A stretch of 64,000 bases of DNA, from positions 579,218 through 643,217 of the forward strand of contig JAHNUO010000019.1 of NCBI GenBank assembly GCA_019787685.1, given 5' to 3'. A program made the translations under genes and the position numbers. The DNA comes from Chiua virens (Eukaryota > Basidiomycota > Agaricomycetes > Boletales > Boletaceae). The first letter of the stretch is position 1, and the number at the start of each line of letters is the position of its first letter. Below the pieces are notes generated by a model. The model was not told the DNA's origin. It saw only the letters and a list, made by a program, of their open reading frames with translations, and did no database searches. Of this stretch, positions 11,394 through 21,761 are shown piece after piece.

Positions 11394-12616
11394 TTATGCC
11401 CGCCTGGCGAGTATCAACGCCAACGGCCATTCGACCTCGACGACTTGCTCTGGCTGCACCTTCACCCCTTCCTGCTCTGATGCACCACTTAGTAACGACT
11501 TCCAAAGCCGCATGCCAATGTCGCCCTCGGGGTGCGCTGCGTCCTCGGGATTTCGTTCGAGAAACGTGTGCAACGCACTCGCAGTTGTAAAATACCCATA
11601 CAAGTCATGCCACGTCATTCGTTTTCGCATGAGGATGGGCTGTGGCGAAGGCAAATCTGGATAGTAGGCGCCTAGATAACGGATGACGAATAGATGCCGA
11701 GTCGGATGCCCGCGAGAGATGGACATGAACAATAGCGCGCGAATGAACGAACCCAAGGCATACCTGTAAAGTAACCCCGCGTGACATCGCTAAAGGAGCC
11801 TGGGACAACGTCATTGGCGTCCGGGATGGCGACGAGGTGCCCATCGAGGATCGACCGGCCAGGTTGTTGCCAATATGGGCCAATGGACGTCCGCGGATCG
11901 GTACCCTGGAAGAAATGAGAGAGACTGGGCGTCAAGCTGGGGTATTTGGGCAATCGAAGCTCCGAGTAGATCTGGAAGGGATCGTCAGCGTGCGTGCAAC
12001 CCGGGTCATTGCAGACCACTCACCCATATCGCAAACGTCCCGTCTGGTCGTAGCACTCTCGCGGCCTCGGGCCACATCTTTGCCCAATTAAACCAGTGAC
12101 CTGACTGTGCTGTGCGTAGCGTGCGTCAACAAGAGCACGAAACCATACTCATCGGACGTACCTGAAATCATCAGATCGACACTTCCGTCCGCCAGGAAAC
12201 CCAAGTTTTCCGCTGGGGACTGGACGTACGAAATCCGACCTGTGACATCCACGGCCTTGCCGGACTCGGACTCGAGGGCATGACGCGCTGCATCGACCAT
12301 CCCCGCGCTGGGGTCAATACCCATAATCTTTTTGAACGGCGTCAGTTCGACGGTGGCTTGGCCTTATGGACATGGTACACAGAGAATGTGCAACACCAAA
12401 ACGAACGAGTAGACATCATCATCAATGCTTCAAAGCCCTGATGAGTCCACAAGTCAACCTACCTGTACCACATCCGAGGTCAACTGCCATATCCCAACGC
12501 GCGTGGGCCACCGCACCATGATAGCGAAAGACATGATCGAAGAGAGCGCGGGGATAAGTCGGTCTTGATGCGGCATAAGAAATGGAGTTGAACGTCGCTT
12601 TACCGAATGTCGCCAT
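11394..12616 (-). CDS. class I SAM-dependent methyltransferase, paralogue 2
   Basis: Five exons (12463-12616, 12162-12362, 12024-12109, 11764-11971, 11394-11671) total 927 nt, 308 residues. Introns are 100, 52, 52 and 92 nt, all GT-AG. Motif I (VDLGCGTG) and the downstream GHWFNW stretch are kept. The exon layout matches paralogue 1, which lies 191 bp downstream in the same orientation, so the pair arose by tandem duplication. The family transfers methyl groups from S-adenosylmethionine to small molecules, and the substrate cannot be told from sequence. Nearby UstYa-type genes make a role in secondary metabolism possible but unproven. Confidence 0.87.
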
Positions 12617-12926
12617 GGAGTTCTCAAGGGTATGTATGTTGTTGGATGAGTTTGGGCGTTTGTGGTGTTCTCACAACCCGCGAACGTTGGGAAACACTTT
12701 ACTCACCGGCCGGCTTTTATCGGGTTGAGCTACAGACTACAGTAACAGCATAACCGATACAAGTTCACGCGTTTACATGGACTTGCCAAGTATGCGAGGT
12801 CTCGTATTGAAGACAGTGAGATAAATGACACGTACTGTGGTAAAAGACAACGTGAAAACAACGCTTCCGCCACGAATCTACCAACCCACGCATTAACCCC
12901 GATATCGGATGATCCAGGAGGCACGT

Positions 12927-13996
12927 CTAATCCGCTGCGAGCTCCAACTTGATCTTGGCAATTGCAGAGGCGGGGTTCAAGCCCTTCGGGCATGTACGGG
13001 AACCTAGGGGAATCGGTGAGAGATACGTCACAAGTAAAGGTTGAGGACCGACAGTTGAAAATGGTATGGCACCTGTACATGCTCATCTCGTTCTGGAGTT
13101 GTTCCTTCCTCTGGGCCCCGTATGCATCCTGTGTATTTGATCCACCAATAAATGGTGCAATAGAACGTCGTGATACAACACTTACGCGAGAGTCAGCGAT
13201 CCACCGGTATGCCTGCATCAAGGTAGCAGGGCCGAGATATTCGTCCTGGTTCCACCAATAAGAGGGACAACTGGTCGAGCAACATGCGCAAAGGATACAC
13301 TCGTAGAGCCCGTCGAGTTTCTTGCGGTCCTCGGGCGATTGCAAGAATTCACCCTTTTCGGGTGGGTTGTCGTTTTGAAGGTAAGGTTTGATGGACTTGT
13401 ACTGTTTGTAAAAGAGAGTGAGATCAGGAACGAGGTCCTTGACGATGTACACTAATAGGGAAATTCGTGAGTTCAGGTGAGCGGAGATAGCGAATGTTAC
13501 GGACTATGAGGAAGCGGGTAGATCTTGGAGTCTTTACTCGCGTTCCTGTCGATGCGACAGAGACAGGCGAGGGTGTTCTGGCCGTCAATGTTGACGGCAC
13601 AAGAGCCGCAAATGCCCTCCCTGCAAGAACGACGGAAAGTGAGGGTGGGGTCAATCTCGTTCTTGATCTTGATGAGTGCATCAAGAATCTGCACATACGT
13701 GTGGAGGAAGGTGAGTGGTGACAATGTAAAGGTGAATGCATACGTGCCATAGGACCGGTTTGGTTGAGGTCAATTGTATAGGATTGGAGGGTGGGCTTCT
13801 GCTCTGGCTCGTCTGGATTCTGGAGGGGGTGTAAGTAGACACGGAGAGAGAGACATGTCGGACATACCCAACGGTAAATCTTGAATTCCTTCATCAAAGT
13901 TGGTTTCTCAGTCGGAACGGCCTGCAACCTGGCTGCAGAAGACGCGAATGAGCGGACTGAGGGGCGCAAAGGGCTCGCAGCGAGTCTGGAGAGCAT
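12927..13996 (-). CDS. SDHB: succinate dehydrogenase iron-sulfur subunit (complex II)
   Basis: Six exons (13868-13996, 13748-13819, 13505-13688, 13186-13451, 13053-13128, 12927-13003) total 804 nt, 267 residues, the usual length. The N-terminus is a mitochondrial presequence (Arg/Ser/Ala-rich). The [2Fe-2S] ligands are C89, C94, C97 and C109. The [4Fe-4S] and [3Fe-4S] clusters use C180, C183, C186, C190, C237, C243 and C247. Ubiquinone-site residues P191, W194/W195 and H238 are present, so positions tied to SDHI fungicide resistance look wild type. It passes electrons from SDHA to ubiquinone at the inner mitochondrial membrane. Intron 2 (13689-13747) begins gcacgt, a GC-AG intron. The others are GT-AG. 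Confidence 0.97.
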
Positions 13997-14124
13997 GGCT
14001 GAGGTTGAAGGAGAGAACGAACGTGAATGTGAGTTGTCGCATGAATTCGGACATCGGACGGGTGCCGGATCCGGAACTTGCCGTAACCAATCATAAATGA
14101 GCTATTCCTGTACATACAACTAGA

Positions 14125-14969
14125 CTAACATTGCAACGCTACTTCGACTATATCGCGCGGATATGCAATATGCATGGTATGGGGCGAGCCCCAAACTGTC
14201 TTTACGGTCACGTGTGGGTATGGTTTGAGGTCCTCTTCTCTGATGCATGCATCCTTGGAGGGGTCTGCAGCGAGGACGGTCAGTTTGACGTTATCAGGCG
14301 CAGTCGACAACAAGTGTGAGAAAGACCAGGGCTGATTTTGCTGTACAAGATTGGTGAGCACAAAAGTATCAACAAAAATAAAGACCTACGTCGAAGATGG
14401 CTTCCAACGCAGCAACATCACACAAATGGATGTTCATAGATTTAATGATTGCATCCTCTCTTGTGTAGAGGGGGTTCTCCTGCTGACATGCATCGGGTGA
14501 TTTCGGGTGCCTGATAGAATGTACACGAGTCTCTCTGTGATGGGCGATTTGTTCGGGGCTCTGTTCGAGGGGTGGGTCGGAGAGGACGACATGGACTGAT
14601 CGGGAGGACTTTAGAAGGGGCAACAAGGCAGAGACAACGAGAGCCCCAAGGGAATGACCGATGACGATGTCATACCGGTGATCGTTTGTGAAGAAAGGCC
14701 GGAGACCATCTGCCAGCGTGGCAACAGAGTAATCAGAACTGTGCCTTGGATGATGACCAAACCCAAGCAAGTTGGGTGCAGTCACGAACCAGCCTGAGAG
14801 AGACTATATAGTCATGGGCTTTTCGGGGTGTTGAAAGGAGCTTGCCTCGAGAAGCAAAGTCAAGTGCGACATGATTCCAAGAGAGCGACGAGCTTGATAT
14901 GCCATGTACGAGAAAGACACGGTTATTCGCGTTTGGGTCGCCCCAGGTTGAAGCGAAGAGCGCAGCCAT
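14125..14969 (-). CDS. alpha/beta hydrolase
   Basis: Three exons (14846-14969, 14390-14793, 14125-14340) total 744 nt, 247 residues. The fold signatures are in order: an oxyanion-loop HG at residues 22-23, the nucleophile elbow GHSLG with Ser89, and a C-terminal His in the HTMHIAYPRD region that could complete the triad. There is no signal peptide, so the protein is probably cytosolic. Intron 1 (14794-14845) begins gcaagc and no GT occurs near that junction, so it is a GC-AG intron. Intron 2 (14341-14389) is GT-AG. The substrate is unknown. It is co-oriented with SDHB, whose start lies 128 bp downstream. Confidence 0.85.
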
Positions 14970-15132
14970 GGTGGCTTGTTCAGGGTAGAGTGGCGTTGCG
15001 AGCTGTGCCTTGATTTAGTCGAGCAGTGCCGAGTCTGAACGTCTTCAAGTGTCCCCCCCCCGTCGAGACTGAAACCGCAAAAAAAATCAACGACGACCGT
15101 GTCTCTATCTTATTTCTTGTAGTAGCAGGCGA
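14970..15132. promoter_or_regulatory. short bidirectional promoter region
   Basis: Only 163 bp separate the divergent starts of the alpha/beta hydrolase (minus) and the FHA-RING gene (plus). A run of nine C at 15053-15061 and an A-rich tract near 15078-15086 are the only visible landmarks. Shared control of the two genes is an inference from spacing. Confidence 0.4.
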
Positions 15133-16904
15133 ATGGAACCCAGCTCGCCCGTGGTGGTCAACGTCGAGTCACCGCCAGCGCTGCGTTCGACCATTTTGGG
15201 ATCCTTTCTTCGTGGACGACCCCGCGGACCTTCGACTTCTCATACGCCTGTATCCGCCCACCGCGACTCGTCCCCTTCCCCACCTGAAAGTCCACTCCCC
15301 CAGTCTACCAGAGCTCATCGTCGCAGGTCTTTTGCTCCAGCTAGCCTTATCATCCCCCACGGTAACCCTCAGTCAACACCCGTCGCCGCTTCTCTAGGTA
15401 TATCAAGCATCCTCAGACGCAGACGCTCAACCGGTAACCCTTCCACCAACGAACCACCCGCAGACTCTCCCTCACCGCCCCAATCAACCGCTTCTACCCC
15501 CACTCCGATGCCCCTCGCAGTGCCCCCGCAGCTCCATCGCGGTCCCTCTTCCACCTCCTCAAACCCCAACCAGGCACACCGCATCCGTCTCGTTCCTCAT
15601 CTTGACTCCCGTCGCACACTTCGTTTCGAGCCCATCACCCGCGATCTCAAAGACGACGACCCCCCACTGCGCATAGGCAGATTCACCGACAGATCTGGAA
15701 TCGGTCTCAACGCAGCCAACCTCCTCTCATCAAACAAACTCGCCTTCAAATCAAAAGTCGTCTCTCGCTCTCATGCTGAGATTTGGCTCGAATCTGGCAA
15801 ATTCTTCATCAGGGATACCAAATCTTCCTCCGGCACTTTTCTCAATCATCTCCGTCTCTCCCCGGCCGGCCACGAGTCCAGACCATACCAGCTCAAGGAT
15901 GGCGACATCCTCCAACTCGGCGTCGATTATCAGGGCGGCTCAGAGGATATCTACAAGTCAGTCAAGATAAAAATCGAGGTCGGCAGAGAGTGGCAGGCTG
16001 GTGCTAATGCCTTCAAGTGCGTACTATCATCCCCCATCATCTCCCTTACTCACATCGTGTCAGTACGCATGCCATCAGCCAACTCAAGGCGCTCGCTGTC
16101 ACCAACGACCCAAGCAAACCAGGCGATAAAGCCAAACGACCCCCCAAGACCAATATCCCAGATTGTTGTATTTGTATGTTTCCGTCCTCTCCTTCACGCT
16201 CTCCCCTCAGTCGCTCCCCAGGTCTCTTTTCTGTAACCATTCGCCAAGCCCTCTTCATAGCACCCTGTTCACACGCATTCCACTACAAGTGTATACGTCC
16301 ACTCCTTGAGAAGCACGCCTCTGCATTTTCTTGTCCTCTCTGCCGCAGTTTCGCGGACCTCGACGAAGACGTCGAAATTGAACATGAACCGGAACCAGAA
16401 GACGAAGACGTCGAGTGGGAGGATGTCGCCCCGCCACAACCTGCCTCAAACGTCGTCGTAGCATCCTCTATCCGCCAACCCGCCACTCCTCCTCTCGCCC
16501 GTGACGGTGCCGAAACAGAAGTCGAAACCGACCTCCTTGGGAACGAGCCCCGGTCACGCCGACCACGTCCGACTGTTCGTACGGACGGCCATATCGTGAT
16601 TCCACCGGTGGACCCTGTCGCGGACCTATCCGACCACGTGGATTTCGATGCGGAAATGCTCGACGGTGAGGCAGAAGATGGCGATAACGGCGACCTGAAC
16701 TACGATCGACAAGCCCCCGCCGGGTTCGTTAGCCGCGGTGCCGGGTTTGGCCTCCCACTTCCTGGCAACTCATTCACCAGGGAAGATGGATCCGAAGGAG
16801 ACGGCAGCGGGAGTGCGAGTGCTGAGGGTGGCATGGTCGGACATGGAGCTATCGCTGCCAGTCCAGACGCAGAGCCTATCATCAGTGGCAAGCGGAAGCG
16901 TTGA
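15133..16904 (+). CDS. dma1: FHA-RING E3 ubiquitin ligase (Dma1/Chfr type)
   Basis: Exons 15133-16016, 16064-16173 and 16222-16904 (GT-AG introns of 47 and 48 nt) give 558 residues. Order: a long Ser/Pro-rich N-terminus (1 to about 175); an FHA domain (about 178-290) with the GRF, SRSHAEI and SSSGTFLN phosphothreonine-binding elements; a RING-H2 domain (about 329-375) with CCIC, CSHAFHYKC and CPLC ligands; then an acidic, disordered tail. Yeast Dma1/Dma2 and fission yeast Dma1 have the same FHA then RING order and act in the spindle checkpoint and septation. The same role is inferred here. A hydrolase gene is divergent upstream and a chitinase converges downstream. Confidence 0.92.
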
Positions 16905-17730
16905 CGGTTTCGAACAAGATCTTTGCAATCAGAATTATCCACTCTTTCTTTTAACACGGTCCTCGATGATCTTTCCTCTCCTTCTCGTGCCATAGGGTAT
17001 GTAAACAGTGGATATGTCCACATTTTCCATTTACTCTTCTTTTTGTTTGTTTGTTTTCAGGCCCATAGTATCTATCGCGATCAATCGATCCTGTGTTAAA
17101 TAAAGTCTCCCATCATTCGTTTCCCCCTTTCTCTCCCATGTTAGCCTATAGGTAGCCATCACCCGTTTCCTATCCATAGTCCACCCCCATGTGGTTTCCT
17201 TTCACCCACGCGACAACTCATCCGGTGTGCTTGTTCCCCCCTCCTTTTTGTTGTTTCGATTGCATGTTCTAATACGCCTTTTTCGGCGACCCCGGCCCTC
17301 GTTTTTCCCTTTTTCTTATCTCTCCGTGGAGGGGTCCGGCATCACCGGATCATATACACCCTGTTTTTTTTTTTTCATCCGTATTCAGATGCATCCAGAA
17401 ATAGGTATACAAGGAGGCTTTCGTATCTGTTTACTTTACATAACATAGTATCTCGTCGGAACATATCGACATTGTAATACAGCTTTTTCTCTCTCTTTCC
17501 CCATCCTTGTCAAACAGCCACCGCCACCGTACCATCAGAAGCATAGGAACGAAATACGAATAGAATAACGCGAAATGGAAGGAAAGAACGGAAACGGGTC
17601 GAATGGCAATGGGATAAGCGCAGCACGCATGCGATGTGATGCGATGCACTTCTATTCATATCCGGGTATACTTACGTCCGAATCCGCAACTCATCCGCCT
17701 GTCATGGCTGGGTCAGACTCGGGGTGGCGT
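16905..17730. other. convergent 3' region with polyadenylation-like signal
   Basis: This T/C-rich 826-bp region lies between the FHA-RING stop and the chitinase stop. An AATAAA occurs at 17099-17104, about 195 bp past the FHA-RING stop, and could direct its polyadenylation. A T run lies at about 17365-17375. No gene is seen. Confidence 0.45.
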
Positions 17731-19910
17731 CTAGCACGACCCGACGAGGCTCCAGCCGTCATTGGTGCCTGGTGCACCGGGTGAATGCGGTCCGATGCAG
17801 AGACGGCGTGGCTTACCTCCGGGCGCGGTATCCTCGGTCCACCACTGGGCTGTCCATAACTGGCCGCTGGGTTGCGGTAAGCAAAGGGGAAGGCGAGTAC
17901 ATGACCCAGATGCACTTACTTGTAGGTGACCTGGTCGCCGGCGACGTACTGGACATGTGCTTCGTGAGTGACACGAAGGCAAGGTAAGAGGGGCTCACGA
18001 TGGCAGTTGGGCTCCAAGCGGAAACGCCTGCACAGGGTCCCCCACTCGTGGTCGCCGTGGCAGCGGGACTCGACAAAGCGGTGGGCTTGGCCGAGGAGCC
18101 GGACGTGGTGGCGATAGACCTAGTAGTCGTAAACCTGGTCGTCGTCTTGGTCAAGGACGTGGACGTCGCGGTCTTTATGAACGTCGATGACGTCGTCGTT
18201 ACAGGTGGAGACGCGCCAGTGAGCGCCGATTTGACAGCATGGTCATCCCGCCCGTTCGCTATACCAGTCATGCGGCGTCAGCGACACCTGCAGAACGAAC
18301 GCAAGTATCGTGACTGACCGTACGCCTGGGACGCGTCCCAGAGCATGACACCCCCAAAGGATGCATACTGACGCTTGGTCTGCGAGATGATCGTCGCGAG
18401 CGTGGAGGCGCTAACATAACCATTGTTCGCAGCCGTGGACGACGCCGGCGCACCGATATAGACTTTGACGTTCCTGTTCGGGGAGACAGTCGTAGCCCAG
18501 TTATCCCTGCGCGCAATCAATCCTGATTCATGCGACAGAACGGAGGAACTAGTGGAGAACGGAACCTATGTACGCACCATGTGCCAAAGTCCCAATCCTA
18601 TAGCACGATCGTGAGAAGGGCGCAGAGAACTCGGTCATAAAACGGTCCACGCACGTTGGTGTTGCCAAAGTTGCTGAGCTCACAATAGTTGTTATCTAGA
18701 TAAACAGGTTAACGCCTAGCTTGTTCATCAGGGACAACTCACAAAATTGCACGTAAACGGCGTCAAAGCCAAACGCGTTCAACGTCGTTCCAATGTAGGC
18801 GTCTGGGTACGGACATTGTGGAGCTGAAGTCCATCGTGTCAGTGAGAACCATATGGTCAACCCACCACGAACCTGCGGTAATGTAATATCTATGAAACAT
18901 CATCCCGTCAGAAGTTATCAAGCGGTCAGGGTTTATCCACGCACTGTTTGTTTCCGCCGTTCATCAATGTCCGAAGTGCCGTCAGGAAAGCAGTATATCC
19001 CGTCTGCGCCCCACCTTCGATATCCATGTCAATGCTATACGTAAGTAAAGGTATGTGAGCATGTACAACTGGCCGGTTTCCCAGACGACCAAGGATTTAG
19101 AGGCACGTACCCGTCTAAAACAGCCGCTCCAAATGGCCTCGTGGTGCTGCTTCCGCCCAAGAAGATATCCCAAATGACTTGCGCGTACGCTTGTCCCTCC
19201 GAATTGTTCGTGAACCCAACGCCACCCGTCGCACCTCCGATCGAGAGCGTGACGATCTTCCCGGCCTTCTGACACGTCTCGATACCGGTCGCAAGGAAAC
19301 TGCAGTTGGGGAGACTCGTTCCCGGAAACACCGGGTCATTGGCCGTACTGCATATCTACGTGCACGTGATTGTTGCGGAAGTAACAGGGACACGGATCAA
19401 CACGTCGCAAGGCTAATGAAATGAAAAATGACGTACGTTGGCAAGGTCGATAGTAGGCAAATTACCGGTGGAATAAAACTCTGTGAGGAATGCAATAGGC
19501 AGCGTGTCAATGGTGTTGTCCTATCATAATGTTAATGAGGTTTCAGCTGCCGTTAATCATGTCACCAAGGAGAATGATGTACGCCACAATAGTATTCAAT
19601 AGGTTGCTGCCATGCAGCCGTGTTGCTGGGATTGGCTGCTCCATATGAGTTCTGACCCCAGTACCTTGACAAGTACGACTCAGCTCGACGGTCTTCGAGC
19701 TAGATCGTAGCGAGATACATACACAGCCAACTGAAAGGCAAGGTACGGACGTTGAATCAGCCACGAGCATGAAAAGAGACACATGGACAAGGGAAAACGC
19801 ACATTTGTACTGAGCGCCATATCGAATCCTATCGCCGAAGCGGCAAAGCAAAGGCACAGACCAAGACGGGTCACAGATGATGTGCAAAAGTCAATCCGAG
19901 ATGCCACCAT
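17731..19910 (-). CDS. secreted GH18 class III chitinase with C-terminal chitin-binding module
   Basis: Fifteen exons total 1341 nt, 446 residues: 19803-19910, 19723-19730, 19583-19664, 19437-19520, 19111-19355, 18945-19034, 18873-18889, 18743-18823, 18655-18695, 18578-18597, 18319-18506, 17999-18258, 17920-17948, 17817-17866, 17731-17768. All 14 introns are GT-AG. A signal peptide (residues 1 to about 28) precedes the mature LAVYWGQNSYG start. The SIGG motif and the catalytic DGIDMDIE (E182 as acid) are intact. A Thr/Ser-rich linker (about residues 330-390) leads to a CBM5/12-like module with WTAQWW. It hydrolyses chitin at the wall or outside the cell. Exons of 8, 17 and 20 nt are unusually small. 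The start was chosen for the signal peptide. Confidence 0.93.
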
Positions 19911-21761
19911 CCTTGATCGGATTACAATGTGCGCCAGTGCCCTGGTGGAAAAAAAGGATTGCGACGTCGAAAAGCCACCAAGAGGGAGCTTTGAGGACCG
20001 AGTTTGTATCTCAATGAACCCCGTCTTTAATGCATGGTCGAGGGTGCACGTGGTCAAACATAGTTATACCACTTCCTTCCGCCGCGCGCATCGCGGTGGT
20101 CGTCCCCCAAGAAACGATTACCGGTTCTGATTCACCTAGCTGGCAAGGGGTTCGAATGATGATCGCATTTGGCTCTGCAGCATATGGTCGACAATGATAA
20201 TCGGGTTAACATTGGTAGCAAAACGTGGGTGCATTGGGCACGGGACTACGGGGACCGATATGGTGTGCTAACACTCGAGGGATCCACTCGCATGGCTAGC
20301 TCGAGGACGAGACAACGACACATTAGGGTGAGATGATTGCATACTGCTGCCCGGTCGAAACATACGAGATTGTTGGTAGTTACCCCATCTATCACGATGA
20401 CCGAAGACCGAAGAATTCTTAATACGATCTCGTGACACCACCCGGATGGACGTGACAACTGCAACACATTGGGGAATCATTGACCACGAGGCACGAGCAA
20501 AGAGAGCACTAAGCACACCTCGAATCTAGGCACTGTGTGAATTGACTCGACGATACCGAGATCCAAGATAAGCATTCTCGGATGGTCATGCGTACCTGGC
20601 GATGACACAATTAGTGTGCTCTCATCTAAAAATACAATGAACTCTGTATGAGGAAAGCATACACTCCGAAACCATGTATTTGATTTTTCATGAGAGGGCT
20701 CTCACCATATAAGCGTACGCTGGACAGCAGCGGTGGTTTAGAGAGAGCGTACGAATGCTTGACTTGCCAAGGGCGTATACAACAGATCACGAAGTCCGAG
20801 TCGGACCGAGGGTTTGCGTGACATCGACAACCGCCTGCGCGCGCCGGCCCTGCGAGTACTCACTGATAAAGATACTTCCACGTCACCGACGGACGCCACG
20901 TGAAACTCGAAGCTTGAAGTCCATCGTCAAGGCTGCGGCATATATTGAACTTCTCCCGTTGGAACAGCATGGTCCTGTGTAAAGATACAAATTAAGAACA
21001 ATAGATTCCACAGTTTTTTCCAACTTGAAGAGAGGAGCAGTTAGCGAGTCCAAGAATATCTCAACGAGGTACGTACAAGCCAGTACAACGAAACGAAGCA
21101 AGTTGTGCTTGAGCCTTTGGAGGATTCGGCTTCCTTTCCGAGTCGCTTTTTTGAAACAGCAACCTCGCAGCATACGACACTGGCAACCGCGAAGGCCATT
21201 CCGAGATGCTAGTAGCTTTATGTAAGCTTCGTAGTGCTTCGTGGCAAATTGTGGATGGGATCCAAGAAGTGATGTACATTTTATTGGATAAGAAATCTTT
21301 TAGGTGACGACTCGTTAAACAACAGCAACATTGTGGCATAAAGAACAGGTCCGGAAGAGAAAACCTATGTACTTGAAGGGATGTCACTGGCCGCCATAGT
21401 TTGAGTATAGGAACGCTACTAATAAATGCATGAGGTCTCGATTTCGAGCACAAGATACGATCTAATTTATGAAAGAGATGTCGAGAATGGCAAGATCAGA
21501 GACGAAACAAAGCCACGAGTGGGTTTGGCATAGGTAAAACCATTAATACATAAGGGGTAAGATAAAATACCATTCGATGCCGATTATCTGATTTCACGTT
21601 TAAAGTTGGGGTGCATGTGCTTTCGTTCCCATTGCTTTCCGCTCCATAGATCCCGAAAAAGCTGATGGTCAGAGCGGGTCTCGGCGGTTTGATTCTTGGT
21701 TCGATTCCTTCCACGTCCATAAAGTTGCGCAGTTGTTGGAAGTAGAGCGGTATCGTGTTCT
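19911..21761. other. no recognised gene
   Basis: This is about 1.85 kb upstream of the chitinase start and downstream of the Ser/Pro-rich gene's stop. Open frames of 60-130 codons occur on both strands but none has a recognisable domain or plausible splicing. The chitinase promoter should lie in the first few hundred bases. A short frame at 21496-21837 minus could be extra 3' sequence of the neighbouring gene. Confidence 0.45.

Noticed and set aside
13053..13070. Alternative SDHB donor at TGTCG|gtcctc
   Set aside because: It shifts the last exon so that the final cluster Cys and the usual C-terminus are lost. The donor gtcggt four bases upstream restores NCSRTCPKG.
12730..13452. 240-codon minus frame as a separate protein
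   Set aside because: Its first part is SDHB exon 4. The rest reads SDHB introns and the last exon out of frame.
15133..16236. 367-codon frame taken as the whole FHA gene
   Set aside because: It runs past the donor at 16017 into non-conserved sequence. Splicing to the RING exons gives the known FHA-RING order.
21695..21715. B-box-like ggttcgattcc suggesting a tRNA
   Set aside because: The flanking bases do not form a T stem, and no acceptor or anticodon arm fits upstream.
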